The notes: a model not told the origin generated them from the letters alone. A stretch of DNA of 64,000 bases from Burkholderia latens (GCF_001718795.1 NZ_CP013435.1:1984001-2048000); one strand, 5' to 3'; shown: positions 29,631 to 39,295, counted from the first letter of the stretch. Program-made: numbers and translations.

Positions 29631-30977
29631 TTACGCTTGCGCCGATGCGCTCGCGAGTGCCTCGAAGCTCACTTCCTTGTCCGTCACCTTTGCCTTGCCC
29701 AGCACGAAGTCGACGACGTTGCTTTCAACGACGAACGCTTCCATCTCGGCGAGGCGCTGCTGGTTCGAATAATACCAGCGGACCACTTCCTTCGGGTCTT
29801 CGTAGCTCTTCGCGAACTCGTCGACTTCCGCGCGGATCTGCTCCGGCTTCGCTTCGAGACCGTTCGCCTTCACGAGTTCGGCCAGCACGAGGCCCAGCTT
29901 CACGCGACGTTCGGCCTGCTCGGCGAACATTTCGGCCGGGATCGGTGCGTCCTTCGCGTTCGGCACGCCGCGCTGCGCCAGATCCTGGCGAGCCATTTCG
30001 ACGAGGCGTTGCTGATCCTGCTCGATCAGCGCCTTCGGCACGTCGAGTTCGGAAATCTTCAGCAGTGCGTCCATCACCTGGTTCTTGACGATCGCCTGCG
30101 TGCGACGCTTCGCTTCGCGCTCGAGGTTTTCCTTGATTTCGGCGCGCATCTTCGTCAGATCGCCGTCTTCGATGCCGAGCGACTTCGCGAATTCGGCGTC
30201 GATTTCCGGCAGGTGCGGCCACTCGATCTTCTTCATCGTGACCGTGAACTGCGCCGTCTTGCCGGCCACGTCCTTGCCGTGATAATCGTCCGGGAACTTC
30301 AGGTCGAACGTGCGCGATTCACCGGCCTTCAGGCCGAGCGCCGCCGTTTCGAATTCCGGCAGCATGCGGCCTTCGCCGAGCACGAACGGGAAATCTTCGG
30401 CGGTGCCGCCCTGGAACGCGACGTCGTCGATCTTGCCGACGAAGTCCACCGTCACGCGGTCGCCGTTCTTCGCCGCGGTGTCCGCGCCGCCGTCGCCGTG
30501 CTCGCCGGCTTCGCCGCGTGCGTGGTAGTGCACGCGCTGCTTGCGCAGGATGTCCAGCGTGCGGTCGATTTCCGCATCGCCGATCGTCGTCGTCGAGCGC
30601 TCGACTTCAGCCGTCGCCAGATCGCCGATCTTCACTTCCGGGTAGACCTCGAACGTCGCGTTGAATGCGTATGCATCGTCAGCTTGCTCCTGCTTCGGCT
30701 CGAAGCTCGGCTGACCGGCGACGCGCAGGTTTTCCGCGCGGCTGATCGTGAAGAATTCCTGGCCGATCTTGTCGCTCAGCACTTCCGCTTCGACCTGACC
30801 CGCGTATTGCTGGGCAACCATCTTCAGCGGCACCTTGCCCGGGCGGAAACCCGGCATGCGAACGTTCTTCGCGAGTTTCTGGATACGGGCGTCGATTTCC
30901 TTCTGCACGGTGTCTTTCGGCAGGGAAATCGTCACGCGGCGTTCAAGCTTGCCGAGGTTCTCAACAACGTTAGCCAT
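29631..30977 (-). CDS. tig: Trigger factor
   Basis: A 448-residue ribosome-bound chaperone. The N-terminal ribosome-binding domain has the signature [14 protein letters not shown] near 43-56. The FKBP-type isomerase domain spans about 165-250 ([14 protein letters not shown] and [16 protein letters not shown]). The remainder is the helical substrate-holding domain. It meets nascent chains before the Clp and Lon proteases encoded downstream. Confidence 0.98.
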   Translation of the reverse strand: MANVVENLGKLERRVTISLPKDTVQKEIDARIQKLAKNVRMPGFRPGKVPLKMVAQQYAGQVEAEVLSDKIGQEFFTISRAENLRVAGQPSFEPKQEQADDAYAFNATFEVYPEVKIGDLATAEVERSTTTIGDAEIDRTLDILRKQRVHYHARGEAGEHGDGGADTAAKNGDRVTVDFVGKIDDVAFQGGTAEDFPFVLGEGRMLPEFETAALGLKAGESRTFDLKFPDDYHGKDVAGKTAQFTVTMKKIEWPHLPEIDAEFAKSLGIEDGDLTKMRAEIKENLEREAKRRTQAIVKNQVMDALLKISELDVPKALIEQDQQRLVEMARQDLAQRGVPNAKDAPIPAEMFAEQAERRVKLGLVLAELVKANGLEAKPEQIRAEVDEFAKSYEDPKEVVRWYYSNQQRLAEMEAFVVESNVVDFVLGKAKVTDKEVSFEALASASAQA

Positions 30978-31367
30978 GGCTTCAATCGTCCTAAAATTAT
31001 TCGAGCGAATCGGGTTTTCCTTGCCGTGCCTGCCTGCGGCGTGAAGTGACGGTCACGTTCACACGCCGCGCCGGAGCGCCACGCCATCCCTGCACGCGCC
31101 GGATGGCTAGCGCAAGCGGCTCGGAGCACGGCTTTGGCCGGAAGAATCGACTATTCTAGCAAACAATTTTCCTCGTACCGCCAGATCGGCTCGACGTACG
31201 CACATACCCGCCTTACCGCCCGGCCCCTTTTAGCGACCACGCGCGCGGATCGCCGCTATGCCGCACACCGTATCCTCCGCGGCCCCGTCATCCTGTAAGC
31301 TCCAAATGACGGTGCGCCGCGCGCGCGGCGCACATTGCCCACACCAATCACGCCTTCCGGAGACACC
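30978..31367. other. Divergent intergenic region tig / glycerate kinase with tig promoter
   Basis: No gene is seen in these 390 bp. On the minus strand TGcTAGAAT (31161-31153) is an extended -10 sequence that would drive tig with a 5' leader of about 170 nt. No good -35 exists, which fits the extended -10 type. The leader has no tRNA or riboswitch fold that I can recognise. Confidence 0.5.
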
Positions 31368-32513
31368 ATGCCGCACCATCCGTCCGCGCCTGTCGTCGTC
31401 ATCGCGCCCGATTCGTTCAAAGGCTCGCTTTCCGCCGAGCAGGTCGCGGACGCGATCGCCACCGGCATCCGCCGCGCCCGCCCCGACGCGATCGTGCGCT
31501 GCTGCCCGATGGCCGACGGCGGCGAAGGTACGCTCGACGCGATGCTGGCCGGCGGCGGCACGCGGCGCACGCTGCGCGTCGCCGGCGCATCGCTCGCGGC
31601 GCGCGACGCGGCGGTCGGTGTGATCGACGCGCGCAGTGCGATCGTCGAGACGGCCGAGATCGTCGGGATCACGGATCCGATCGGCATGAGCGTGCCGGTC
31701 GATGCGCGCAGCACGCGCGGGATGGGCGAGGCGATCCGCATGCTGCTCGACGAAGGCGTGCGCCGCTTCTTCGTCGCGCTCGGCGGCAGCAGCACCAACG
31801 ACGCGGGCGCGGGCCTGCTCGCCGGTCTGGGCTTGCGGTGCTTCGACACGGCCGGGAAGCCGATCGAACCGGTGCCCGCGCGGCTCGCCGATATCGCACG
31901 AGTCGACGTGTCGGCGCTCGATCCGCGCCTGAAGGACGCGGAATTCATCGGCATGTCCGACGTCGACAATCCGCTGACCGGATCGCACGGCGCGACCGCG
32001 GTGTTCGGCCCGCAAAAGGGTGTGACGCCGGCGCAGGTCGCGACGCTCGACGCTGCGCTCGGCCGCTTCGCCGACCTGCTCGAGGCCGCGCTCGACCGGC
32101 GCGGCCGCGATTTGCCAGGCGCAGGTGCCGCGGGGGGGCTAGGATTCGCGCTCCACATGCTGGGCGCGCAGTTCGAGGCCGGTGCGGAGGTCGTCGCGCG
32201 GCAGGTCGGGCTCGATGCGGCGCTCGCGGGCGCCGATTGGCTGATCACCGGCGAAGGCCGCTCGGATGTGCAGACGCTGCACGGCAAGGCACCGTTCATC
32301 GCATGCCGCCACGCGCGGGCAGCGGGCGTGCCGGCGTCGCTGCTGTCGGGCGCGGTCGACCCGGCCGCGCTGCCGCGCCTGACCGAACATTTTTCCGGCT
32401 GCTTTTCGCCGGCGCCGGGGCCGATCACGCTCGACGTCGCGATCCGCGACGCCGCGAATCTCCTTGCGAACGAAGCGGAACAGTTGACACGGCTGAAGTA
32501 CGGCGCACACTGA
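31368..32513 (+). CDS. Glycerate 2-kinase (GarK/GlxK family)
   Basis: A 381-residue class II glycerate kinase converting D-glycerate to phosphoglycerate. Signatures are VIAPDSFKGSLSAEQVADAI at residues 10-29, PMADGGEGTLDA, FVALGGSSTNDAGAG and DWLITGEGRSD. It feeds glycerate from sugar-acid or glyoxylate breakdown into glycolysis. The ATG at 31368 has GGAGA upstream. The in-frame ATG at 31335 has none. A MarR regulator follows 62 bp later. Confidence 0.93.
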   Translation: MPHHPSAPVVVIAPDSFKGSLSAEQVADAIATGIRRARPDAIVRCCPMADGGEGTLDAMLAGGGTRRTLRVAGASLAARDAAVGVIDARSAIVETAEIVGITDPIGMSVPVDARSTRGMGEAIRMLLDEGVRRFFVALGGSSTNDAGAGLLAGLGLRCFDTAGKPIEPVPARLADIARVDVSALDPRLKDAEFIGMSDVDNPLTGSHGATAVFGPQKGVTPAQVATLDAALGRFADLLEAALDRRGRDLPGAGAAGGLGFALHMLGAQFEAGAEVVARQVGLDAALAGADWLITGEGRSDVQTLHGKAPFIACRHARAAGVPASLLSGAVDPAALPRLTEHFSGCFSPAPGPITLDVAIRDAANLLANEAEQLTRLKYGAH

Positions 32514-32516
32514 CCG

Positions 32517-32545
32517 TTGACCCGAGCGCGCGATACAGGAACAAT
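32517..32545 (+). promoter_or_regulatory. Predicted promoter of the MarR gene
   Basis: TTGACC (32517-32522) and AACAAT (32540-32545) are 17 bp apart, starting just after the glycerate kinase stop and ending 30 bp before the MarR start. Confidence 0.5.
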
Positions 32546-32575
32546 CGGGCCCGCCCTTTTTCTTCAGGATTCGAC

Positions 32576-33025
32576 ATGAAAGGCCGTCAAGCCGGGCTCG
32601 ATCAGTTTCTGACCTATCGCCTCCATGCGCTCACGAAGCGATCCGACCGCGGGATCGCTGATGTCTATCGGCGCAAGCTCGACATTTCGCTGCCCGAGGC
32701 GCGCGTGATCGCCGCCGTCGGCGCGTTCGGGCCGTTTTCGATCATGGATCTCGCACGCCACACCAACCTCGACAAGAGCCAGGCGAGCCGCGCGGCCGAG
32801 GCGCTGCTGCGCCAGGGGCTGCTCGGGCGCAGCGCCAGCGACGAAGACGGCCGAATCGTGCTGATCGCGCTGACCGCCGACGGCCGTGCGCTGCATCGCA
32901 AGATCATGCCGATCGTGCGCAAATGGAATGAAGGCTTGCTCGCGTGTCTGTCCGACAGCGAGCGCCAGACGTTCGAGCGGCTGCTCGACAAGGTGGTCGC
33001 GCACGCGGTCGAACGCGACGAGTGA
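32576..33025 (+). CDS. MarR-family transcriptional regulator
   Basis: A 149-residue winged-helix regulator. The MarR pattern is visible as SLPEARVIAAVGAFGPFSIMD, the recognition helix LDKSQASRAAEALLRQG, and the wing SDEDGRIVLIALTADGRAL. It binds DNA as a dimer and usually answers to phenolic or carboxylic ligands. The target is unknown. Candidates are itself, the glycerate kinase gene upstream or the divergent-facing gene at 33267. Confidence 0.9.
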   Translation: MKGRQAGLDQFLTYRLHALTKRSDRGIADVYRRKLDISLPEARVIAAVGAFGPFSIMDLARHTNLDKSQASRAAEALLRQGLLGRSASDEDGRIVLIALTADGRALHRKIMPIVRKWNEGLLACLSDSERQTFERLLDKVVAHAVERDE

Positions 33026-33266
33026 CGCGGCGCACGGCGCGCGGTTCATGCCGCGACCGCGTCGCACCGGTGTGGAACCACCCGCCGCAAACGTTTTACG
33101 CACTGTCGTGCGACTCGGCTACTTTCTTTTTATTCAGACGAATCCTGCAGATCACCGGCATCGGACGCCAGCATGACGGCGCGAGCGCGGCGATCTTCCA
33201 CCGCAGCGCACGCAACGAATCCCTGCCCGCCGTTCAGGCGATTTCCGCTGCTGCGCCGCGCTTCCA

Positions 33267-34265
33267 CTATAGCCCGCTGTTCGCCGCACGCTGACGCAAT
33301 AGCCCCAGCACCGCATCGCAGTACGGTGTCGGCACGTCGAGCTTGCGCCCGAGTTCCGGAAACACGCCGAGGATCGGCCCGATCTCGAGGGCTCGGCCGG
33401 CTTCGAAATCCTGCAGCATCGACGTCTTGAACGCGCCGAGCTTGCGCGTGACCGCGATTCGCTCGGGGCCGCTCATGCCCGTATCGAGGCCGAGTTTCGC
33501 GCCGATCGCTGCGGCCTCTTCCATCATCCGCAGCGCGAGCGCCTGCGTGAATGGATCGTCGAGCAGTTGTTCGGCCGTCGACCCCGTCAAAGCGCTGAGC
33601 GGATTCATGTTCATGTTGCCCCAGAGCTTGGCCCAGATCTCGGTGCGAATCGCCGACGTGGATTCGACGTCGAAGCCGCCTGCGGCGAGCGCCGTCGCGA
33701 ACCGCGCGGCCGGCGCGTCGAGCCGCGCAGCGGGCGCGCCCACGATCAGCCGGTTGCCGCGGCCCCGCCGCACGACGCCCGGCGCATCGGTGCTCGACGA
33801 CAGATGCACGACGCAGCCGATCGCCTGCGCGGGCGGCAACGCCGCCGAAACCGCGCCACCCGGATCGACCGCGTCCAGCGGCACACCGTCGACCGGGCCG
33901 GCGAGCCCGTGCGTGAACCACCACGGCAGCCCGTTCATCGCGGCGACGATCACCGTGTCGGGGCCAACCAGCGGCGCAATACGCGCGGCCAACGCCGGCA
34001 GTGCGTGCGCTTTCAGCGCGATCACGACGTAGTCCTGCACGCCGAGCGCGCGCGCGTCGTCGGTCGCGCGCACCGGAACGGATGACACGGTCCCTGCCTC
34101 GTCGATTACGCGCACACCGTGCGCGTTCAGTGCGTCGAGCGTCGCGCCGCGTGCGTACGCGCTCACCGCCATGCCAGCCCGCGACAGCGCGGACGCCAGC
34201 AATCCGCCGATCGCGCCGACACCGACCACCGCCGCGCGCACCGACCCTGAATTCGTGTCGTTCAT
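33267..34265 (-). CDS. 2-dehydropantoate 2-reductase family oxidoreductase
   Basis: A 332-residue ApbA/PanE-type NADPH enzyme. The nucleotide motif VVGVGAIGGLLASALSRAG is near residue 13. A conserved Lys sits in VIALKAHALP (near 85), and the C-terminal domain has EIWAKLWGNMNMNPLSALTG. It may make pantoate for CoA synthesis, but this longer subgroup includes enzymes of unknown substrate. The ATG at 34265 gives the family start. The same frame stays open upstream without a stop to 34730, which is unusual (see findings). Confidence 0.85.
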   Translation of the reverse strand: MNDTNSGSVRAAVVGVGAIGGLLASALSRAGMAVSAYARGATLDALNAHGVRVIDEAGTVSSVPVRATDDARALGVQDYVVIALKAHALPALAARIAPLVGPDTVIVAAMNGLPWWFTHGLAGPVDGVPLDAVDPGGAVSAALPPAQAIGCVVHLSSSTDAPGVVRRGRGNRLIVGAPAARLDAPAARFATALAAGGFDVESTSAIRTEIWAKLWGNMNMNPLSALTGSTAEQLLDDPFTQALALRMMEEAAAIGAKLGLDTGMSGPERIAVTRKLGAFKTSMLQDFEAGRALEIGPILGVFPELGRKLDVPTPYCDAVLGLLRQRAANSGL

Positions 34266-34850
34266 GATGAAAATCCGTCCACCGGGAGATGACGAGCATA
34301 GCGCCCAATGGTTGCGGATACAACTATTCATCGACGTGCGGCACGCGCATATGCACGGCGTTTCTGCCACGCTGCCGTACGACCGATTCAGCGTGACATA
34401 CCGCTCGCCTTTGCCGGTTCGTCGCGAGTCGCGGCACCCGGCGCGGCCGCGGACAGCCTGGGCGGCGCGATCGATCGGCGGCGCGGCCGCCAGATGCGGG
34501 ATCACTTCTTCGAAACGGCTCGCGTCGACGTCGCTGAATCGGCGATTCAGGGCCCGCCGGTAAATCGACATGAACGTGAGCGCGCACGCGCACATCAGTT
34601 GCCCGAGCCCGTATTTCACACACCGGGCCCGAAGCCGTGCGTCGACGCCCGGCTCGCTGACCAACCAGCTCACCGCGCGGCCGTGCGCGCCGAGCAGCGC
34701 GCGATCCGCGAGCGGACCGCGATCGCACACGCGCTTCCAGTCGCTGAAGAACGCGTGCGGCAGCCGGTACGGGACGCCGCGGCTCTTGCGCGATTCGTGC
34801 GGATGGGGTCTCCTGTGCCTTTAAATACGTCAGGCTTTGTCCCTCCTCAG
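34266..34850 (-). other. Region with coding-like minus-strand frame, possible gene remnant
   Basis: These 585 bp hold no firm gene. One minus-strand frame is open from a TAA near 34827 down into the reductase gene. It shows Burkholderia-style third-position GC for about 120 codons (for example SDWKRVCDRGPLADRALLG then MSIYRRALNRRFSDVDASRF). It has AGGAG but no ATG near its 5' end (first usable start GTG 34730) and fades before 34400. I do not recognise the protein. It may be a decayed gene or a short unannotated gene. Confidence 0.35.
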
Positions 34851-35081
34851 ATGAACTCGTCTCAGCGCGATCCCGACACCAACGACAAAGCGCGCCGCCA
34901 GCCGTCCAGGCTGGCACTGAATATCGCGGCCGTGCTGGTCGGCCTCATCACGTTCGCGATCGGCGCGGGGTGGTTGATCTACAGCTGGATCGTCGATCGC
35001 GAAGCGCAGTACTTCGCGATACCGCTGGTGTTCTCGGTGCCGGTGATCGTGGCGGTCGCGGTGCGGAGTTTCTGGGATTAG
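34851..35081 (+). CDS. Small inner-membrane protein, two helices
   Basis: A 76-residue protein with a charged N-terminus (SSQRDPDTNDKARRQ). Two hydrophobic helices follow, about 19-44 (LNIAAVLVGLITFAIGAG) and 51-72 (FAIPLVFSVPVIVAVAV), ending in RSFWD. No domain is recognised. The ribosome site is weak. An in-frame ATG at 34804 would add 16 residues. It ends just before a strong hairpin shared with the convergent tRNA-Leu. Confidence 0.6.
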   Translation: MNSSQRDPDTNDKARRQPSRLALNIAAVLVGLITFAIGAGWLIYSWIVDREAQYFAIPLVFSVPVIVAVAVRSFWD

Positions 35082-35114
35082 GCGAGCGTGGTCGCATGAC
35101 GGGGGCGGAAAACG

Positions 35115-35150
35115 AAAAAGCGCTGCGGTCAGCCGACCGGCAGCGCTTTT
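35115..35150. terminator. Bidirectional terminator between the small membrane gene and tRNA-Leu
   Basis: AAAAGCGCTG pairs with CAGCGCTTTT, with further inner pairing (CGGT/ACCG). A T-run lies on each side, so it can end both the plus-strand gene and the minus-strand tRNA. Confidence 0.85.
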
Positions 35151-35184
35151 ACACGGACGCCCATTACGGGTTTTCCGATTTCCT

Positions 35185-35271
35185 GGTGCGTGAGGCCGGA
35201 CTCGAACCGGCACACCCTTGCGGGCGTCAGGACCTAAACCTGGTGCGTCTACCAATTTCGCCACTCACGCG
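35185..35271 (-). tRNA. tRNA-Leu (TAG)
   Basis: The 87-nt minus-strand class II tRNA runs from GCGTGAG to CTCACGCACCA with CCA encoded. It has D arm GGCGAAATTGGTAGACGC, anticodon loop TTTAGGT (TAG), a long variable arm CGCCCGCAAGGGTG and T loop TTCGAGT. Confidence 0.97.
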
Positions 35272-35371
35272 ATTTCCGTCACCCGACCGCGCGGCACGCA
35301 AGATGCGCTCTCCACGCGCCCGCGGCGCCATGCCGATACGAAACCGGCATGCCCGATCAGGCGAGCGCGAG

Positions 35372-35400
35372 ATTCTACCCGATCTCCGCCGCATTGTCTC
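35372..35400 (-). promoter_or_regulatory. Predicted tRNA-Leu promoter
   Basis: GAGACA (35400-35395) and TAGAAT (35377-35372) on the minus strand are 17 bp apart, about 100 bp ahead of the tRNA. Confidence 0.45.
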
Positions 35401-35430
35401 GTCCCGCCGGCACGCGCGAAAGCGCGGTGC

Positions 35431-35436
35431 TAGAAT
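35431..35436 (+). promoter_or_regulatory. Extended -10 ahead of the squalene-synthase-like gene
   Basis: TGcTAGAAT at 35428-35436 would start RNA near 35443, between the ATG at 35435 and the GTG at 35504, and so supports the GTG start. Confidence 0.45.
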
Positions 35437-35503
35437 GCCGCGCTCAACGTGCCGGCTACGCGCCCGCCCGCGTCCCCCGAACCCGTCCGCGACGATCCCA
35501 TCC

Positions 35504-36337
35504 GTGAACTTCGACGACTACTGTCAGCAAAAGGCCGCCCCCGCCGGCTCAAGCGCCTACTACGCGCTGCGCCAGGCGCCGCTCGCGACGCAGGCGCGCG
35601 TCACCGCGCTATTCGCGCTGCGTCGCGAACTCGAGGAAACCGTCAAGGAAACCAGCGATCCGACCGTCGGACACACGAAGCTCGCGTGGTGGCACAAGGA
35701 ACTCGCGGCGCTCGCCGCCGGCGAACCATCGCACCCCGTTACGAAGGCGCTGGCGCACCACCATCCGGCGATCGCCACCGAAGCCGACGCGCTGCGCACG
35801 CTCGTCAACGGTTACGGAATGGACCTCGAACAGGCGCGCTATCTGGATTTTGCGAACCTGCAGCGCTACATCGCGCAGGTCGGCGGCACGTTCGCGTCGC
35901 TCGTCGCGCGCGCGAGCGCCGCGAATCCGGCAGAGCCGCAACCGTGGGCAGCGAACGCCGGCCACGCGCTGATGCTCGCGCAGTTCGTGCAAGAGCTCGG
36001 CAACGATGCGCGCCACGGCCGCATCTATCTGCCGATCGACGAACTGCAGCGCTACAACGTGACCGCTGCCGACCTGCTGAACCGTCGCTACAGCCCCGCC
36101 TTCACCGAGCTGCTGCGGTTTCAGACCGCACGCGCCCGTGACGCGCTCGCGGCCGCCGACGCGGCGATTCCCGCATCGGAACGCCGCGCACAGCGCACGC
36201 TGCGCGCGCAGATCGCACTGGCCCGCGCACTGCTCGACGAAATCGAGCGCGACGGCTATCAGGTGCTGCATCAACGCATCGCGTTGACGCCGATCCGCAA
36301 GCTGTGGATCGCGTGGCGCGCCGCGCGCCGCCGCTGA
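35504..36337 (+). CDS. Squalene/phytoene synthase family protein, degenerate acidic motifs
   Basis: A 277-residue protein of the trans-isoprenyl synthase head-to-head family (HpnC/HpnD, phytoene synthase, NDUFAF6). The second conserved block FVQELGNDARHGRIYLP (161-177) is clear. The first Asp-rich motif is altered: where active enzymes have a DDxxD-type pattern, this one reads RELEETVKE (41-49), and the second block reads ELGNDAR where DVGEDAR is usual. It may therefore lack synthase activity and act like the complex I assembly factor NDUFAF6. No hpn genes are adjacent. I prefer the GTG start at 35504 because the ATG at 35435 sits in the predicted promoter. Confidence 0.75.
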   Translation: MNFDDYCQQKAAPAGSSAYYALRQAPLATQARVTALFALRRELEETVKETSDPTVGHTKLAWWHKELAALAAGEPSHPVTKALAHHHPAIATEADALRTLVNGYGMDLEQARYLDFANLQRYIAQVGGTFASLVARASAANPAEPQPWAANAGHALMLAQFVQELGNDARHGRIYLPIDELQRYNVTAADLLNRRYSPAFTELLRFQTARARDALAAADAAIPASERRAQRTLRAQIALARALLDEIERDGYQVLHQRIALTPIRKLWIAWRAARRR

Positions 36338-36366
36338 CCGGCAACGCAGCGCGACGCCCCCGCCCG

Positions 36367-37590
36367 TCACGCCCGGAGCAACGGCAGCGTATCGAAGCGC
36401 TGCTGCAGCACGCGCGTCGCATCGAGCCCCCACCACGGCCCAAGCACGGTCGCATAGAGCTGCCGAAAATCGACTGCGACCGGCAGGTTGCCATTGCCGT
36501 CGACACGCGCGAGCGCGGGCGGTGCGCCGTACAGCCCGCCCGCGACGCGCCCGCCCATCACGAAATGCGGCGCGGCGGTGCCATGATCGGTACCGTTGCT
36601 CTGGTTCTCGCGCACGCGCCGCCCGAATTCCGCATACGTCATCACGAGCGTCTGGTTCCAGCGTCCGAGCTCGATCAACGCGCCGCGCATCGCGCTCATC
36701 CCTTCTGCGAACTGCTTGAGCAGCGCGGCGTGCTGCCCCGGCTGATTCTGGTGCGTGTCGAATCCGTTGAGAGTGAGCCGCAGCACGGCGACGCCATCCT
36801 GCGCGCCCGGTCCGGACGCTTCGCAGGCCGCCAGCACCTGCATCGCGGTCTTCACCGACGTACCGAACGTGCCCGCTGGAAAGGCCGTCCTGAACTCGCG
36901 CATCCCGCCGCGCGGGCGCAGCCGGTCGGCCGCCTTCACGATGTCGTTCTCGACGTCGATGATGTGCGCAAGCGCCGGATTCTGCTCGCGCAGCGACGAA
37001 GGTTCGGCCAGCCGGGCCGCACGGATGAACTGCGCGGGATTGACGAGCGCGATCGCGCGTGCGCCGTTCGCGAGCGGTCCCATCTCGGCGCTGCCGAGCA
37101 CGACGCCGTCCGCGGCGAAACCGGGCGGCACGGGCGCCTGCGCGAACGTGCGCGTGAGCCAGCCCTCGTGCAGGTACTGATCGGCGCGCGAAGCGGTATC
37201 CCAGATCTCGATCGAACGGAAATGCGACAAGTTCGGCTGCGGATAGCCGACGCCCTGCACGATCGCGACCTGGGCGTCGCGCCACAGCGGCATCAACGGC
37301 GCCAGCGCCGGGTGCAGCCCCGTCTGCGCATCGAGCTGCAGCACCTGGTCGCGCTTCACGCCGATGCTGCGCCGGACCTCGTAGTAAAGCGGATCCGCAT
37401 ATGGCACGACCGTGTTGAGACCGTCGTTGCCGCCCTTCAGCTCGACGAGGATCAGCACGTTCGCGTACCCGGCTGCCGGTTGCCGCCCAGTCACGTCCGT
37501 CACGGCCGCCGCTCGCGCGGGCGGCTGCCACAACGATACGCCGGCCGCGGCGGCAGCGCCCGTCAGCGTCAGAAAATCACGTCGGTTCAT
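36367..37590 (-). CDS. DUF1501 secreted protein, Tat signal
   Basis: A 407-residue protein opening with a twin-arginine signal (MNRRDFLTLTGAAAAAGVSL, cleavage near ARAA). The mature part has the DUF1501 pattern LILVELKGGNDGLNTVVPY and TYAEFGRRVRENQSNGTDHG, related to the alkaline phosphatase/sulfatase fold with metal-type Asp and His residues. The function is not known. It lies 67 bp behind the DUF1800 gene, and this pair travels together in many proteobacteria. Confidence 0.9.
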   Translation of the reverse strand: MNRRDFLTLTGAAAAAGVSLWQPPARAAAVTDVTGRQPAAGYANVLILVELKGGNDGLNTVVPYADPLYYEVRRSIGVKRDQVLQLDAQTGLHPALAPLMPLWRDAQVAIVQGVGYPQPNLSHFRSIEIWDTASRADQYLHEGWLTRTFAQAPVPPGFAADGVVLGSAEMGPLANGARAIALVNPAQFIRAARLAEPSSLREQNPALAHIIDVENDIVKAADRLRPRGGMREFRTAFPAGTFGTSVKTAMQVLAACEASGPGAQDGVAVLRLTLNGFDTHQNQPGQHAALLKQFAEGMSAMRGALIELGRWNQTLVMTYAEFGRRVRENQSNGTDHGTAAPHFVMGGRVAGGLYGAPPALARVDGNGNLPVAVDFRQLYATVLGPWWGLDATRVLQQRFDTLPLLRA

Positions 37591-37657
37591 CGTGCATCCT
37601 TCGGTTCGCCATGCGCGAGCGTCGCTGCTGCAACGCGACGGTCGATCGTCGTTTCCG

Positions 37658-39175
37658 TCATTTCAGTTGATAGGCCGGATCCATCAGCAACGCCTCCAGA
37701 TACGCACTGCCGGTCGAATCCGTATCGATCGCCGCGACCGGCGACACCGGCAGCACCGCGTGCTGAAGCTGCAGCTCGGTCGACAGCCCTGCAATCGCCT
37801 GCGGTCGCGCGCGATACTGCGCGAGCCAGCGCTCGAGGTCGAACCGCAAGCCGCCGCGGGGGGGCCTGGTTGGCGCAGCCTGCATACCGACGACCGGAGC
37901 AGTATCCGCCACCGGTACCGGCGTCACGTGCGGCCGCGCATTCGGTGCATGCGGCGCACTGGACGCGATCGCATGCGCGGGTGCCCGCATGCCGACCGTC
38001 TCGGTCGCGCGAAACAATTGTTCGACGAACTGCTTGCGCGCGAGCAGCGTGGTGCTGTTGATCCACATCGCGCCGCCAGGCCAGCCCTTCACGTTCGGCG
38101 GATAGAAAAGGTTCTGCCCGAGCGTGCGCACGGTGTTTGCAAGCATCTGGGGATCGCCGTACGCGACGTCGAAGAGCCGCACCGATCCGACGACGAACTC
38201 CACCGGCGACTTGACGAGCACGCCGCGGTTGCGCGGATCCCAGAATGCGTCGGTCGACCACAGTGCGGCGAGCGCCGCGCGAATGTCGTAGCCGCTCGTG
38301 CGAAACCGTTCGGCCACGCCGTCGAGCACGTCGGAATCGGGCGTATCGGACACGAACTCGCGCCACAGCTTGCCGGCGATGAAGCGCGCGGTGCCGGGCT
38401 GCTTCAACAGGATGTCGAGGAATGCGTCGCCGTCGAACGCGCCGATCTCGCCGAGTATCGTCTTGTCACCCGCGTCGTGCCATTCGGGCCGCACCGTGAA
38501 ACGAAGCGTGTCGGGATCCACGCTCCAGCCGGTCATCGCGCGCGCGGCTTCGGTCACGTCGTGCTGCGTGTAATGACCTTCGCCGAGCGTGAACAGCTCC
38601 ATCACTTCGCGCGCGAAATTTTCGTTGGGCCGCCCCTTGCGGTTGCTCGCACCGTCGAGATACTGAAGCATCGCCGGATCTTTCGCGACCGCATGCAGCA
38701 GCGTGCCGAAGTTGCCGAGCGCCTCGCGGCGAAACAGCGCATGCTGCGCGGCCATCGTCTGCGGATACGGGACCTTGTCTTGCCCGGACGTGAAATGCCC
38801 GTGCCAGAACAGCGTCATGCGTTCGGTAAGCGGCGAAGGCGTCGCGATCATTTCGTTGACCCACGCCGCGCGCAACGCATCGTAGCGGCGATTGCGTTCG
38901 CGCTGCTCGTCGCGCCGCATGTCGGGCGTCATTGCCTGCCGCTGCGCACGGGTGGGCGGCAGCTCCGCGACCCAGTCGGGCCAGGTCGTCACGGGCTCGC
39001 GACGGACGTCGCCGAGCACGTCGGCCACGGCCTGCGCACGCGTGATGCCGACGATGCGAGCGACGTCGGCCGGTGCGGGAGTGAAGCCGGTACGGCTCAG
39101 GAAGAACAACGCATCGTCGGCGTCGAGCGGCGTCTGCATCGCGCGCGATGCCGCGGCGGCGGCGTTCGCTTTCAT
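37658..39175 (-). CDS. DUF1800 domain protein
   Basis: A 505-residue DUF1800 protein. Recognisable blocks are LTERMTLFWHGHFTSGQDKV, FGTLLHAVAKDPAMLQYLDG, PNENFAREVMELFTLGEGHY and PPNVKGWPGGAMWINSTTLL. The N-terminus (MKANAAAAASRAMQTPL) is only weakly signal-like. The molecular role is unknown. It is partner to the DUF1501 protein encoded next and may be exported with it. Confidence 0.9.
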   Translation of the reverse strand: MKANAAAAASRAMQTPLDADDALFFLSRTGFTPAPADVARIVGITRAQAVADVLGDVRREPVTTWPDWVAELPPTRAQRQAMTPDMRRDEQRERNRRYDALRAAWVNEMIATPSPLTERMTLFWHGHFTSGQDKVPYPQTMAAQHALFRREALGNFGTLLHAVAKDPAMLQYLDGASNRKGRPNENFAREVMELFTLGEGHYTQHDVTEAARAMTGWSVDPDTLRFTVRPEWHDAGDKTILGEIGAFDGDAFLDILLKQPGTARFIAGKLWREFVSDTPDSDVLDGVAERFRTSGYDIRAALAALWSTDAFWDPRNRGVLVKSPVEFVVGSVRLFDVAYGDPQMLANTVRTLGQNLFYPPNVKGWPGGAMWINSTTLLARKQFVEQLFRATETVGMRAPAHAIASSAPHAPNARPHVTPVPVADTAPVVGMQAAPTRPPRGGLRFDLERWLAQYRARPQAIAGLSTELQLQHAVLPVSPVAAIDTDSTGSAYLEALLMDPAYQLK

Positions 39176-39295
39176 CGTCGTGGGCTCCCGGAACGCACCG
39201 GCGGTGCGGATGCCGGTTCAACGGCGGGACGCATGCGAAAGTTGACCGAAAAATTGCTACGGAATCTTTCCGCGGCAGCGGAACGCGCGCAGGGA

